In this document: in pieces, positions 1 through 7,693 of the stretch
How the letters are laid out: each line of letters begins with the position of its first letter
Position numbering within the stretch: position 1 is the stretch's first letter
NCBI GenBank assembly: GCA_041648755.1
Contig: JBAZOJ010000052.1
Coordinates: 1 to 17,023 of the forward strand
Direction: 5' to 3'
Source of the DNA: JBAZOJ01 sp041648755
GTDB taxonomy: Bacteria > Planctomycetota > B143-G9
Length of the DNA: 17,023 nt
The notes under the pieces: generated by a model
What the model was told of the DNA's origin: nothing
Database searches by the model: none
What the model saw: the letters and a program-made list of their open reading frames with translations, nothing else
Translations under genes and position numbers: made by a program

Positions 1-332
1 GCAAATGGAGGCTGGCCGTCCCAGAGCGCCTTCTCTGTCGGCAAAAGGACGCAACCGCTGCATTCGACCATCTGGATCTCGAACATCGACAGGCCAGCAA
101 CGGGGTTTGTGTATCCGGGTACCACGACACTGGAGATGCTGTTTTCGTCACATGCCACGACCAGCAAGATCGGATTGGAATCCTCGACCGCAGGCAGGAG
201 ATCCTCTTCTTCTCCCTCTATAACCTGGAGAAATTGGCCGGGCCAGTGCGAACCGCTGTCGTCAAACAAGGTCACGGGAACCAGCTCCGCGGAAGGCGGG
301 ACGATCACGACGGGCAGGCTGCTCTCGTTCAT
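1..332 (-). CDS. Unknown protein, C-terminus beyond the left edge (partial)
   Basis: I do not recognise this protein. The reading frame opens at an ATG that overlaps the cytochrome stop codon (ATGA) and stays open for about 110 codons to the edge of the window, so the C-terminus is missing. It begins MNESSLPVVIVPP and has no signal peptide or membrane segment in the visible part. It is acidic, with a Glu-rich EGEEED stretch near residue 40, and has a CSGC pair near residue 91. It contains no CXXCH motif, so it is not another haem protein so far. The stop/start overlap implies translational coupling with the tetrahaem cytochrome and a linked job, perhaps a partner or assembly protein; that link is inference. 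It could also be a regulatory or metal-binding protein, since only the N-terminal part is visible. Confidence 0.6.
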   Translation of the reverse strand, partial: MNESSLPVVIVPPSAELVPVTLFDDSGSHWPGQFLQVIEGEEEDLLPAVEDSNPILLVVACDENSISSVVVPGYTNPVAGLSMFEIQMVECSGCVLLPTEKALWDGQPPF

Positions 333-784
333 TCCCAGACCTTTGCCATATGGCAGGAATAGCACGAGCCGGCAAGCCCGCTACGCAGATCAGCACCATG
401 GCATCGCACGCATCCACTTGTGGTTGGTGTCTGAGCCCCCAGGGCATGCATAGAACCTCCATAGTCAACAGCGTGATCCGGCGGAGTCTGCCTCCCCCAG
501 AATCGTCCGTGGCACCATTTGCACGAATGAAGGTTATCAGCAGTGTCGTGCCCGTGGCACTGGTTACATGTCAATTCAGGATCTTCGCGGCTCGTGGGGT
601 GTGCGAATCCCTTGATATATTGGATGTGGTCGCGCGGGGGAGCGGCAATTTGGAGAGTGAACCGCTCCTGGCGGATCGAGAACATCCGTGCGGCCCATTC
701 AGCAGGCTGAGCGGGGGAGATGGTCAAAGCCACGAGCGATGCGAACAGGCCGACAGAAAACACGATGATTGACCTTGGTATCAT
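329..784 (-). CDS. Exported tetrahaem cytochrome c-like protein
   Basis: Probable periplasmic electron carrier of about 151 residues. Counting from the chosen start, there are four CXXCH haem-binding motifs: CNQCH (about 73-77), CKWCH (88-92), CVRCH (125-129) and CYSCH (141-145). Further histidines (for example near 53, 62, 79, 104 and 113) could be distal ligands. The N-terminus is a signal peptide or uncleaved anchor with a hydrophobic core (IIVFSVGLFASLVALTI). An in-frame ATG at 793 adds three residues. I prefer 784 because a TATTAT box at 797-792 lies 7 bases upstream of it and would leave 793 outside the transcript. The haem motifs are seen directly; the electron-transfer role is family knowledge; the partner is unknown. 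The protein is too short for the large multihaem reductases and is more like a small carrier or one domain of a larger complex. It overlaps the unknown downstream gene by four bases. Confidence 0.88.
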   Translation of the reverse strand: MIPRSIIVFSVGLFASLVALTISPAQPAEWAARMFSIRQERFTLQIAAPPRDHIQYIKGFAHPTSREDPELTCNQCHGHDTADNLHSCKWCHGRFWGRQTPPDHAVDYGGSMHALGAQTPTTSGCVRCHGADLRSGLAGSCYSCHMAKVWE

Positions 785-791
785 ACTCACC

Positions 792-797
792 ATAATA
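792..797 (-). promoter_or_regulatory. Putative -10 box of the cytochrome gene
   Basis: On the minus strand the hexamer TATTAT ends 7 bases before the ATG at 784, so transcription would start at or within a base of that codon. No convincing -35 box is visible 16-18 bases upstream. The call rests on position and match to the consensus only. Confidence 0.4.
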
Positions 798-850
798 TCA
801 TCCGGCGATGGCGGGATCGTGCAAGAAAAAAGCCGATTGGGCCGTTGGCC

Positions 851-878
851 TTGAAAGAGCGATGCTTGAGGTTAGAAT
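851..878 (+). promoter_or_regulatory. Putative promoter of the glycosyltransferase-kdsB-pyrG operon
   Basis: TTGAAA (851-856) and TAGAAT (873-878) are separated by 16 bases and resemble a sigma70-type promoter. The -10 ends six bases before the ATG at 885, so the predicted transcript starts at about the first codon. A GAGG at 868-871 is too far from the ATG (13 bases) to be a normal ribosome site and would lie upstream of the transcript start. The promoter shares the 100-base divergent gap with the cytochrome promoter. Confidence 0.5.
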
Positions 879-884
879 TGTGTC

Positions 885-2009
885 ATGGAGAAGCCCCGCG
901 TTCTCATAGTGGCGGATACGTTGGACATCGACAGCCCATCGGTCTACGCCATTGACCTTGCTCAGGAACTGTGCAAAAAGGGCAGTCCGGTGATGCTCGT
1001 GTGCTCAGGGAGCAAGACTCCTGGCGCCTTGGACGAACTCCGGGCTACATTTGATGCAGGGAAGTACTCACGCGACAAGAGCTGCCTGCTGGAACTCCCT
1101 GGCTTGGCAATTCCCTTCATTTCGTGGTTCAGCAGAGGCGAGTGCTTGCACTCGGCAAGTGCGTTCAAGCCGGATGTGATACACGCGACCGGTGAGCCCG
1201 CGGAGAGACTCGCACGATTCCTCGCTCATGGTCTTCAAGTCCCTTACTTTGTGACCTACCACCGATACTGGCGAAAGGGAACCTGGTCAAACTCCCGCGA
1301 CTGCTTCGGAGTGATTGCAGTGTCAAACGATCTCCGGGAGAATCTCGTGAACTCGGCTCGAGTTCCCAAGGACCTGATATCGGTCATTCCCAACGGGATT
1401 CAGATTGGGAAGTACTTCGCTGACTTCCGCAGCAAACCCGAGGACGAGGTGATGGTTGTCGGCACACTTGGCAAGCTTATCGAGCGAAAAGGGCACATTT
1501 ATCTCATCAAGGCTGCCGCCAAAGTACTCGAGGCAAGGAAGAACGTACACTTCCTGCTTGCCGGAGATGGGCCGCTCTCAAAACGGCTCCGCGACACTGC
1601 CATCGAACTGGGAATTGCCAACTCGATGACGTTCTCCAGTTATCCTTTCAGAGCCAGTTCCGTGATCCGTGAGATGGATATCTATGTTCTGCCCTCGGTC
1701 GAGGAATCCCTGGGCTTTACGGCGTTGGAAGCTCTTGCCTATGGAAGGCCCGTAGTGGCATTCGGAACCGGCGGAGTGTTCGAGTTCCTCAAGGATGGAG
1801 AGACCGGGCTCGTGGTTCCGATTAGAGATGTGGATGCGCTGGCTGCTGCGATTGTCCGTCTGCTTGATGACGCTGAACTGCGCCTCAGGCTTGCCCGGAA
1901 GGGGCGAGCCCTTGTTGAGGAGAAGTTCTCCATTTCGAAATTCGTTGACAGACTGACGGATCTGTACGGTGTGGCGATTGTCGATTACAGAGGGAAGAAT
2001 GTCTCTTAG
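885..2009 (+). CDS. GT4-family glycosyltransferase (GT-B fold)
   Basis: Transfers a sugar from a nucleotide-sugar donor to an acceptor glycan or lipid at the cytoplasmic membrane. The N-terminal acceptor half (about 1-175) starts with a Rossmann strand (PRVLIVADT). The C-terminal donor half (about 188-350) has the GT4 marks: GKLIERKGH at 196-204, LLAGDGP at about 224-230, and the E-x7-E motif with E274 and E282 in EESLGFTALE, followed by GRPVVAF and GETGLVV. The length of 374 residues is normal for the family. There is no signal peptide or membrane helix. It is the first gene of the operon and its last 11 bases overlap the next gene. The kdsB gene downstream suggests a role in LPS core or another envelope glycan. 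The exact sugar and acceptor cannot be read from the sequence. Confidence 0.93.
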   Translation: MEKPRVLIVADTLDIDSPSVYAIDLAQELCKKGSPVMLVCSGSKTPGALDELRATFDAGKYSRDKSCLLELPGLAIPFISWFSRGECLHSASAFKPDVIHATGEPAERLARFLAHGLQVPYFVTYHRYWRKGTWSNSRDCFGVIAVSNDLRENLVNSARVPKDLISVIPNGIQIGKYFADFRSKPEDEVMVVGTLGKLIERKGHIYLIKAAAKVLEARKNVHFLLAGDGPLSKRLRDTAIELGIANSMTFSSYPFRASSVIREMDIYVLPSVEESLGFTALEALAYGRPVVAFGTGGVFEFLKDGETGLVVPIRDVDALAAAIVRLLDDAELRLRLARKGRALVEEKFSISKFVDRLTDLYGVAIVDYRGKNVS

Positions 2010-2820
2010 ATACTTTGCCAGAGCGTTCTTTGCCCTGTTGATTGCTGCCCTGGCAACTGTTGCAGGTGGCGAAGATGCGCCCAAACGGCCTCCTTTTCAG
2101 CCATTCAAGCCATCCTATCGCTCCGGAGAAAGCTACATCTACAGTGTCTATTGGAAGGGGATCAAGATTGGACAAATGAGCTTCTGGACCAACACTGAGA
2201 TCAAGCAGGACGAACCCGTGGAACTCCATTTCCAGGCAAAGAGCAATCGTCTGGGCAAATGGCTCTATGGCTACTTCAGGTCCGATTGTCGCTGCATGCA
2301 GGACATCTCGGACGGCAGCACTCTATCCTTCTACCGGTATCTGGATTGGGATGAGTCTTTCCTGGAGGAGGATCTGAAGTATGACTATCCAAAGATGGAG
2401 GTCAGACAGTCTTTCCGTACGGACAAGCACCGCGAGCCCTCCATCAACTACAGACTGATCCCCGGCAAGATGATGGACCCGATCACCCTCTTTCAGTCCT
2501 TCAGATTTCGCAAGATCACTGAAATAGGAGAAACCAGGGCGATGGATCTGTATGCTGCCGGGCTCTGGACCGCCAGCGTCAAAGTCACCGGCAAGACCTC
2601 TGCGGAGATAGAGGGGATCGGGCGCCGGGAAGTATGGATCGCCTCGGTGAACCTGCCTTCTACAGGGGTTCTCTACGAAACGGGGGACTTCGCGTTGGAA
2701 ATTGACGTGCAGACAGGTATCATTGTGCAGGCCGAATGGAACGGAACCAGAGGCGCATGTCGGGCCGCTCTTGTAAAGGCTGACAATAGCCCGCTGCCGA
2801 ATCCCGAGAAGGCAGACTGA
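1999..2820 (+). CDS. Exported DUF3108-family protein (first copy)
   Basis: Predicted periplasmic or outer-membrane-associated protein of 273 residues. I chose the ATG at 1999 because AGAGGGAA lies just upstream and the protein then starts with a clean signal peptide (MSLRYFARAFFALLIAALA, cleaved around residue 23). An in-frame ATG at 1969 would bury that signal. The mature part is rich in beta strands, with the DUF3108 pattern of an early GESYIYSVYWKGIKIG block, a central MMDPITLF block and a late GTRGACRAALVKADNSPL block. DUF3108 proteins are exported and of unknown function, with a fold thought to resemble lipoprotein carriers; that is general family knowledge. Overlap with the glycosyltransferase gene indicates translational coupling. 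Placement beside kdsB suggests a role in envelope glycolipid handling, which is inference. Confidence 0.85.
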   Translation: MSLRYFARAFFALLIAALATVAGGEDAPKRPPFQPFKPSYRSGESYIYSVYWKGIKIGQMSFWTNTEIKQDEPVELHFQAKSNRLGKWLYGYFRSDCRCMQDISDGSTLSFYRYLDWDESFLEEDLKYDYPKMEVRQSFRTDKHREPSINYRLIPGKMMDPITLFQSFRFRKITEIGETRAMDLYAAGLWTASVKVTGKTSAEIEGIGRREVWIASVNLPSTGVLYETGDFALEIDVQTGIIVQAEWNGTRGACRAALVKADNSPLPNPEKAD

Positions 2821-2834
2821 GGGTGGAGAGATAG

Positions 2835-3752
2835 ATGAGGAAATCTACATTCGTCGCGGTCCTCCTGGTGTGTGCGGTGGTTGCAGCAATAGGGTTTGCG
2901 CGCGCGGAGGACTCACCAAAGCCGTCACCATCATCTTCATCTTCCGTGACCCCTTCTCCGACACCCACCCCGCTCCCTACTCTTTCTCCTTACAAGCTTG
3001 ATTTGAAGCCCGGAGAAAAGCACTCCTACGAGATCACCTGGCAGAACATTTCGGGTGGCACCGGCGATATCAAGGTCATGGAAAAGGTCAAGGATGCCGA
3101 TTCCACCTATTACCTGCTCCATATGTCCGCAAGCTCCAGCCCATTGGTGTCTGTTTTCTACAAAGTCGAGGACTTGTTTGTCTCTCGAGTGGACCCCAAG
3201 ACCGGTAGGGCGCTGAGGTTCGAGCGGCATATTCGCGAAGGGAAGACCTATCGCGAAGAAACTGTGGACTTCGACTATGCCGCGCAGAAGGCCTACTATG
3301 TGCAAACGAAGAACATCAAGAACCCTCCGCGAAAGATGGAATTTCCGCTGCCCAGCTCGGTTCTTGACCCGCTTTCCGCGCTCTTCTACCTGCGTGGCGT
3401 TGACCTGCAGCCCGGTGAAACGGTACGTCTGCCAATGCACTCGAACGAGGAAGATTGGGCCCTCAATCTGAAAGTATCGGCCATTGTCGGGCTCAGGGTC
3501 ACTGGCATCGGGAAGTTTTCAGCGTACAAACTGATGCCTCAAACAAAGGAAGATGCCTTGTTCATGGCCAAGGGCGCCATGACAGTCTGGGTGGAGAAAA
3601 CTACCCGGGTAATTCTCAAGGCTGAAGTGAACATTCCCATTGGCTCGGTCGTCATCCGGTTAGTTCGGGCTGAGAATTCCCCCCTGGAAACCGTGAATAG
3701 AGCGGAGAAACGCAGAAGGTGGATTCGTCCGGGAACCAAGGACATTCCATGA
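2835..3752 (+). CDS. Exported DUF3108-family protein (second copy)
   Basis: Second, diverged copy of the preceding protein, 305 residues. It has a signal peptide (MRKSTFVAVLLVCAVVAAIGF, cleaved near ARA at 22-24), then a Ser/Pro/Thr-rich linker at about 27-52 absent from the first copy, then the DUF3108-like beta-rich part. Blocks matching the first copy in order are LKPGEKHSYEITW, SSVLDPLSALF and VVIRLVRAENSPLE. There is no lipobox cysteine, so the linker probably spaces a soluble domain from the membrane or wall rather than following a lipid anchor. GGAG at 2824-2827 serves the ATG. The stop overlaps the kdsB start (ATGA). The two copies may form a heteromeric pair or act in series; that is inference. 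The function is unknown. Confidence 0.85.
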   Translation: MRKSTFVAVLLVCAVVAAIGFARAEDSPKPSPSSSSSVTPSPTPTPLPTLSPYKLDLKPGEKHSYEITWQNISGGTGDIKVMEKVKDADSTYYLLHMSASSSPLVSVFYKVEDLFVSRVDPKTGRALRFERHIREGKTYREETVDFDYAAQKAYYVQTKNIKNPPRKMEFPLPSSVLDPLSALFYLRGVDLQPGETVRLPMHSNEEDWALNLKVSAIVGLRVTGIGKFSAYKLMPQTKEDALFMAKGAMTVWVEKTTRVILKAEVNIPIGSVVIRLVRAENSPLETVNRAEKRRRWIRPGTKDIP

Positions 3753-4480
3753 ACAACCTGATTGTCATCCCATCCAGATACGGCTCAGTCAGGCTTCCGG
3801 CCAAGCCCCTCGCCCTGATAGCCGGGAAGCCTATGGTGCAATGGGTCTATGAACGGGCAGCGCGATCCAAGCTGGCCGATAAGGTTCTGGTGGCCACCGA
3901 TTCCGACAAGATCGTCGCAGTTGTTCGGTCTTTCGGAGGGGAAGCGGTGATTACATCTCCGGACATTCCGTCCGGGACCGATCGGGTGGCCGCTGTTGCA
4001 GGGATGACCGAGGCTGTCCGGATTATCAACCTTCAAGGCGATGAGCCTGGGATTGTGCCCGAAGTGCTTGACAAGATATTCCTTGAGCTCGAGACCGGCG
4101 GTTATGACGTTGTCACTCCCGCAAGAGCCGCCCGGAATGAGAGCGAGTACTTACTTGTGTCGAGAGTGAAGGTAGTCTGCGATTCGAAGGGCAGGGCCCT
4201 CTACTTCAGCCGTTCCCCAATCCCCCGCGCCCGGGAAGATGAAGATCAGGCTGCCGCAGTTTCAGCATCGAGAATCCATCTTGGCGTCTATGGCTTCAAA
4301 AGAGAATGCCTGATGGCATTTGCTTCGCTGCCGATCCCGGAGATGGAGAAAATCGAGCGGCTTGAGCAACTTAGACTGCTTTCTGCGGGATACTCGATTC
4401 GGGTGATTGACAGCCCTGACTTCGGGGACTCCATCGACACGATTCAGGATCTTGAGAACTTCGCGAAAAGCCAACTGTAG
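3749..4480 (+). CDS. kdsB: 3-deoxy-manno-octulosonate cytidylyltransferase (CMP-Kdo synthetase)
   Basis: Joins Kdo to CMP using CTP, activating Kdo for transfer to lipid A; it is a cytoplasmic step of LPS inner-core synthesis. The 243-residue length fits the family. Visible motifs are the nucleotide-binding start IPSRYGSVRLPAKPL (7-21), VATDSDKI (48-55), PSGTDRV (74-80), NLQGDEP (94-100), YFSRSPIPR in the middle, HLGVYGF and EKIERLEQLRLL near the end. The ATG at 3749 is chosen because the family begins right at this Met and AAGGA (3737-3741) is well placed. A longer in-frame start at 3719 would only add residues over the previous gene. The gene overlaps the second DUF3108 gene by four bases and is followed 18 bases later by pyrG, which supplies its CTP. 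It is strong evidence for a Kdo-containing outer membrane. Confidence 0.96.
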   Translation: MNNLIVIPSRYGSVRLPAKPLALIAGKPMVQWVYERAARSKLADKVLVATDSDKIVAVVRSFGGEAVITSPDIPSGTDRVAAVAGMTEAVRIINLQGDEPGIVPEVLDKIFLELETGGYDVVTPARAARNESEYLLVSRVKVVCDSKGRALYFSRSPIPRAREDEDQAAAVSASRIHLGVYGFKRECLMAFASLPIPEMEKIERLEQLRLLSAGYSIRVIDSPDFGDSIDTIQDLENFAKSQL

Positions 4481-4488
4481 CTCCTCTC

Positions 4489-4494
4489 GGAGGA
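4489..4494 (+). promoter_or_regulatory. Shine-Dalgarno site that sets the pyrG TTG start
   Basis: GGAGGA sits four bases before a TTG at 4499. There is no ATG or GTG nearby that would give the conserved N-terminus, so this site fixes TTG as the pyrG start. Confidence 0.75.
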
Positions 4495-4498
4495 TCAC

Positions 4499-6136
4499 TT
4501 GACCAAGTACATTATCATCACTGGCGGCGTTGTTTCTTCCCTCGGGAAAGGCATAACCTCGGCTTCGCTGGGACTCCTGCTGAAATCTCGCGGATACAAG
4601 GTCTGGCTGCAGAAGCTGGATCCCTACATCAATGTCGACGCGGGCACGATGAATCCATTTCAGCATGGCGAAGTTTATGTCACAGAAGACGGGGCCGAAA
4701 CCGATCTGGACTTGGGTCACTACGAGCGATTCACGGGAATCGAGACGGATCGGCATTCCAACTTCACCACCGGCCGTATTTACGACGAGGTGATCAAGCG
4801 CGAGCGTCGCGGTGATTATCTCGGCAAGACGGTCCAGGTTGTGCCGCATATTACCGACGCGATTAAAGAGGCAATGCTGACCGCAGAGCGGAAGAATGTC
4901 GATATTGCGCTGATCGAAATCGGCGGAACAGTTGGCGACATCGAGAGTCTTCCTTTCCTTGAGGCGGTCAGACAGCTTCGCCTTGAGCTTGGCGAGAAAA
5001 ATGCCGTGTTTGTGCACCTCACGCTGGTGCCCTATATCCGTACCGCTGGCGAGATCAAGACAAAACCGACGCAGCATAGCGTTGGAAAGCTGCGCGAGAT
5101 AGGCATTCAGCCGGAGATTCTGGTTTGTCGCTGCGACCGGCCTCTCGGCGAGGATATCCGCCGGAAACTGTCCATGTTCTGCAATGTTCCCTACGAGTCG
5201 GTATTCGAGGAAATCGACGTTTCTCACACGATCTATGAGGTCCCGATTGCTTTGTACGAGGAAGGTGTTGACGTCAGAATCCTCGATAAGCTGGGACTTG
5301 AGGTCCGGGCCGCCAACCTTGTCGAATGGCGTCGGCGCGTGTCTCGCGCCATTGCCCCGAGATTTCGGACGCGAATTGCCGTTGTGGGCAAGTACATCAC
5401 GCTTCAGGATTCCTATAAGTCGATTTACGAGGCTTTAGCGCACGGTGGGATGGAGCACAACGCGAGGGTGGAAGTTGTGCGCGTGGAGTCGGAGGAACTG
5501 GAGAAAACGGATCCCGCCAAGCTTCTGTCCGATGTGGACGGAATCCTTGTTCCGGGTGGCTTTGGCAAGCGAGGAGTCGAGGGCAAGCTTGAGGCGATTC
5601 GTTTCGCCCGGGAAAACGATGTCCCCTTCCTTGGCATTTGCTACGGGATGCAGCTTGCCGCTGTGGAGTTCGCAAGAAACGTCTGTGGCTTGAAAGGCGC
5701 TGACACAACGGAGAATGAGCCTAAAACGCCTCATCCGGTAATATGCCTGCTTGAGGAGCAGGAAGAGGTTACCGACATGGGCGGCACGATGAGATTGGGC
5801 TCGCATCCATGCTGGCTTCAGCCGAACACGAAGGTGTCATCCGCATACAAAGAGGCCGTCATCATGGAGCGCCACCGCCACCGCTACGAGTTCAACAACA
5901 AGTACCGTCCCCTGTTCGAGAAGAACGGGATGAAGTTTGCGGGTCTATCACCAGACCGAAAACTCGTGGAGATAGTCGAACTCGACGGGCATCGGTGGTT
6001 CGTTGGTGTGCAATTCCATCCTGAATTCAAGTCTCAGGTTCTTGTGCCACATCCGCTGTTCGATAACTTCGTGAACGAATCGCTCAAACACCACCGCCAT
6101 GCCAGGCACGACGCAAAGAGGAACCACAATGGATGA
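4499..6136 (+). CDS. pyrG: CTP synthase (glutamine-hydrolysing)
   Basis: Converts UTP, ATP and glutamine to CTP, the last step of pyrimidine nucleotide synthesis. The 545-residue length is normal. The synthetase domain (about 1-275) has the P-loop region GGVVSSLGKGIT (9-20) and DPYINVDAGTMNPFQHGEV (41-59). The class I glutamine amidotransferase domain (about 290-530) has the oxyanion loop PGGFGKRG, nucleophile Cys381 in GICYGMQ, and His507/Glu509 in FHPEF. Translation starts at TTG, fixed by GGAGGA at 4489-4494 and the conserved (M)TKYIIITGG start. The last residues form a basic His/Arg-rich tail (HHRHARHDAKRNH) beyond the conserved core. It follows kdsB by 18 bases and overlaps the DUF1844 gene by eight. 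This is the housekeeping copy by all visible signs, and its position couples CTP supply with Kdo activation. Confidence 0.98.
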   Translation: MTKYIIITGGVVSSLGKGITSASLGLLLKSRGYKVWLQKLDPYINVDAGTMNPFQHGEVYVTEDGAETDLDLGHYERFTGIETDRHSNFTTGRIYDEVIKRERRGDYLGKTVQVVPHITDAIKEAMLTAERKNVDIALIEIGGTVGDIESLPFLEAVRQLRLELGEKNAVFVHLTLVPYIRTAGEIKTKPTQHSVGKLREIGIQPEILVCRCDRPLGEDIRRKLSMFCNVPYESVFEEIDVSHTIYEVPIALYEEGVDVRILDKLGLEVRAANLVEWRRRVSRAIAPRFRTRIAVVGKYITLQDSYKSIYEALAHGGMEHNARVEVVRVESEELEKTDPAKLLSDVDGILVPGGFGKRGVEGKLEAIRFARENDVPFLGICYGMQLAAVEFARNVCGLKGADTTENEPKTPHPVICLLEEQEEVTDMGGTMRLGSHPCWLQPNTKVSSAYKEAVIMERHRHRYEFNNKYRPLFEKNGMKFAGLSPDRKLVEIVELDGHRWFVGVQFHPEFKSQVLVPHPLFDNFVNESLKHHRHARHDAKRNHNG

Positions 6137-6458
6137 CGCAGGCTCTAAAAATGGCGCAAGCCGCTATGTTGAACCATCCGATGACTTGGGCAAGCCCACG
6201 CTGTCGGGCTTCCTTAACGGTCTTGCGGCTGAAACGATGATCCACCTGGGGTATTTCGAGAACCCGATGTCCGGGGAGCGCTCGCTCAATCTTCCGCTTG
6301 CCAGATTCACGATCGACCTTATCGAAATGCTCAGTGAAAAGACGCGCGGGAGCCAGACTGCCGAGGAGTCGCAGTTGTTCGAGGCAATTTTGTACACGTT
6401 GAGAATGAGATATCTGGACGCCGAGAAAGCAAATCCGAAGACCGACAATCAGCCATAG
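6129..6458 (+). CDS. DUF1844-family protein
   Basis: Small predicted cytoplasmic protein of 109 residues. The core (about 25-100) fits DUF1844: FLNGLAAETMIHLGYFENP, then LPLARFTIDLIEMLSEKT, then EESQLFEAILYTLRMRYLD. This is a helical domain found in many diderm lineages and its biochemical function is unknown. The ATG at 6129 is chosen because AGAGGAA lies just upstream and it overlaps the pyrG stop by eight bases. An in-frame ATG at 6099 has no such site and lies well inside pyrG. It is the last gene of the operon and converges on the receiver gene, 14 bases away. Its stop codon lies inside an inverted repeat that may end transcription. Confidence 0.88.
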   Translation: MDDAGSKNGASRYVEPSDDLGKPTLSGFLNGLAAETMIHLGYFENPMSGERSLNLPLARFTIDLIEMLSEKTRGSQTAEESQLFEAILYTLRMRYLDAEKANPKTDNQP

Positions 6459-6465
6459 TCTTCGG
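6435..6465. terminator. Inverted repeat at a convergent gene junction, possible terminator
   Basis: CCGAAGAC (6435-6442) pairs with GTCTTCGG (6458-6465) across a 15-base loop. On the minus strand it is followed by ATTTGCTTTCT, a modest T-rich stretch, so it could end the receiver operon. On the plus strand it is followed by eight Cs, which is not a typical terminator tail. The long loop makes it a weak example. Confidence 0.35.
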
Positions 6466-6472
6466 CCCCCCC

Positions 6473-7675
6473 CTAAGACATATCCTCGAGTATCCTCTCC
6501 GTAGAGAGAGACAGCGTAATCGTCAGAATTCCATTCCTCAGCGTGCATTCAATGCCACCATGCATGCCACGTGCGCAGTCCGTGGCAACCCTCAAAGGAT
6601 ACACCGCGGCCGATGTGCTGCTATCGGAGTTTTCCGGGGAGACATGGCTTCGCCAGAAGTCTTCGATTGTTCCGGTGAGTTCCCTCTTGACCGGGCAGAC
6701 GAAATCCAGTTCCACCAGCCTTCCGGTCTGCCTTGATGAAACGCTGACCACGGAGCCCGGCAATGCGGCGTCGCGCAGAAACAGGAAAATCGACATCACC
6801 GTTGAGATGAGATTTGCAGGTACTAAGATACACCGCTCGACCGGAACGAAGCTCGACACGACTTGGACATTGCTCTTCAGCAGTTCCGGCTTTGCCAGAG
6901 AAATGAGTGCCTCCAGAATGGGGATTACGTTCTCTACCCCTTCCCGGTCACTGTCGTGAACAAAATAATGGTTCATTGCGTCCAGAAGCAGCTTGGGCCT
7001 ACCGGTATTCTGGGTGATGACCTCCATCAGGCGATCTGCGATCCTGCGTTGCAGGTTTTCATCAGTGCCCGTCCGGTCATACAGAGCAGCATAGCCACGG
7101 ATCGATGAGAGGATGTCAGAGAGCATTGCTATCAAGCCTCTCGTAAACAAACCCAGCGTGGCAACATTGTGTTGGTCGTTGAGCTGCTGCATCGCAGCCA
7201 TGTGTTTCTTCGCGAGGCCATGCGCTTGAACCTGCAGGGCCTCATTCTGCAAAGCAAGAGTGCGTTCAGCAGACAAGGTCCTGTCCCATTGTCCGATCTT
7301 TGCAATAAGTTCGCGTTCGCTTATCGGCTTGGCGAGAAAGTCGTCTGGAAAGTACTTTTCATCAAGGCCCAACAACTCAACGTTGATACTGTCTCGGTCC
7401 GACAGGAGCACTACCGGGACAAATGCAGCAGCCGGAACTGACTTGATCCTCCGGAGCAGTTTCATCCCGGCCTTGTCATCGCCGGGAAATCTGATGTCGA
7501 GGAAAACAATGTCGGGTACTGCCGAAAAGTAAACGCCGAACCCGTCCTTTACGTTTGACGCGTGAACTATGGAGAGAGACTCCCTGAAGGCGGCCTCTAC
7601 GGCCGTATTTATGGAGAGAAAGGCGCCCTTGTCGTCATCGATGACAAGGATCTTCCTAATCCCTGCTGGCTTCAT
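6473..7675 (-). CDS. Receiver-domain protein with degenerate histidine-kinase core
   Basis: Cytoplasmic signalling protein of 400 residues. The N-terminal receiver (about 7-130) keeps the phosphorylation set: acidic D13-D15, acceptor D60 in FLDIRFPG, S92 in LLSD and K116 in AKP. A helical linker (about 131-170) leads to a region laid out like a dimerisation/ATPase kinase core. The H-box equivalent reads LGLFTRGLIAMLSDILSSI (174-192), with Met where the phospho-accepting His should be. The N-box equivalent near 287-302 lacks its Asn, and the glycine-rich ATP lid is not evident. It therefore looks like a receiver fused to a pseudokinase that may bind partners or sense phosphorylation rather than transfer phosphate. 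That reading is inference. The start has a strong GGAAGGGGA site and sits 18 bases after the preceding gene. It is the last gene of a three-gene operon. Confidence 0.85.
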   Translation of the reverse strand: MKPAGIRKILVIDDDKGAFLSINTAVEAAFRESLSIVHASNVKDGFGVYFSAVPDIVFLDIRFPGDDKAGMKLLRRIKSVPAAAFVPVVLLSDRDSINVELLGLDEKYFPDDFLAKPISERELIAKIGQWDRTLSAERTLALQNEALQVQAHGLAKKHMAAMQQLNDQHNVATLGLFTRGLIAMLSDILSSIRGYAALYDRTGTDENLQRRIADRLMEVITQNTGRPKLLLDAMNHYFVHDSDREGVENVIPILEALISLAKPELLKSNVQVVSSFVPVERCILVPANLISTVMSIFLFLRDAALPGSVVSVSSRQTGRLVELDFVCPVKRELTGTIEDFWRSHVSPENSDSSTSAAVYPLRVATDCARGMHGGIECTLRNGILTITLSLSTERILEDMS

Positions 7676-7693
7676 CGGTCCCCTTCCCGCAGA

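Noticed and set aside
1578..2084. 168-codon minus-strand open frame
   Set aside because: It is a shadow of the glycosyltransferase gene, whose E-x7-E motif and frame are clear on the plus strand.
4262..5227. 321-codon minus-strand open frame
   Set aside because: It lies antisense to kdsB and pyrG, whose conserved motifs prove the plus strand; it has no recognisable domain or start signal.
6466..6473. Run of eight Cs as a possible phase-variable tract
   Set aside because: It lies between convergent stop codons, not in a coding start or promoter, so length change would have no clear effect.
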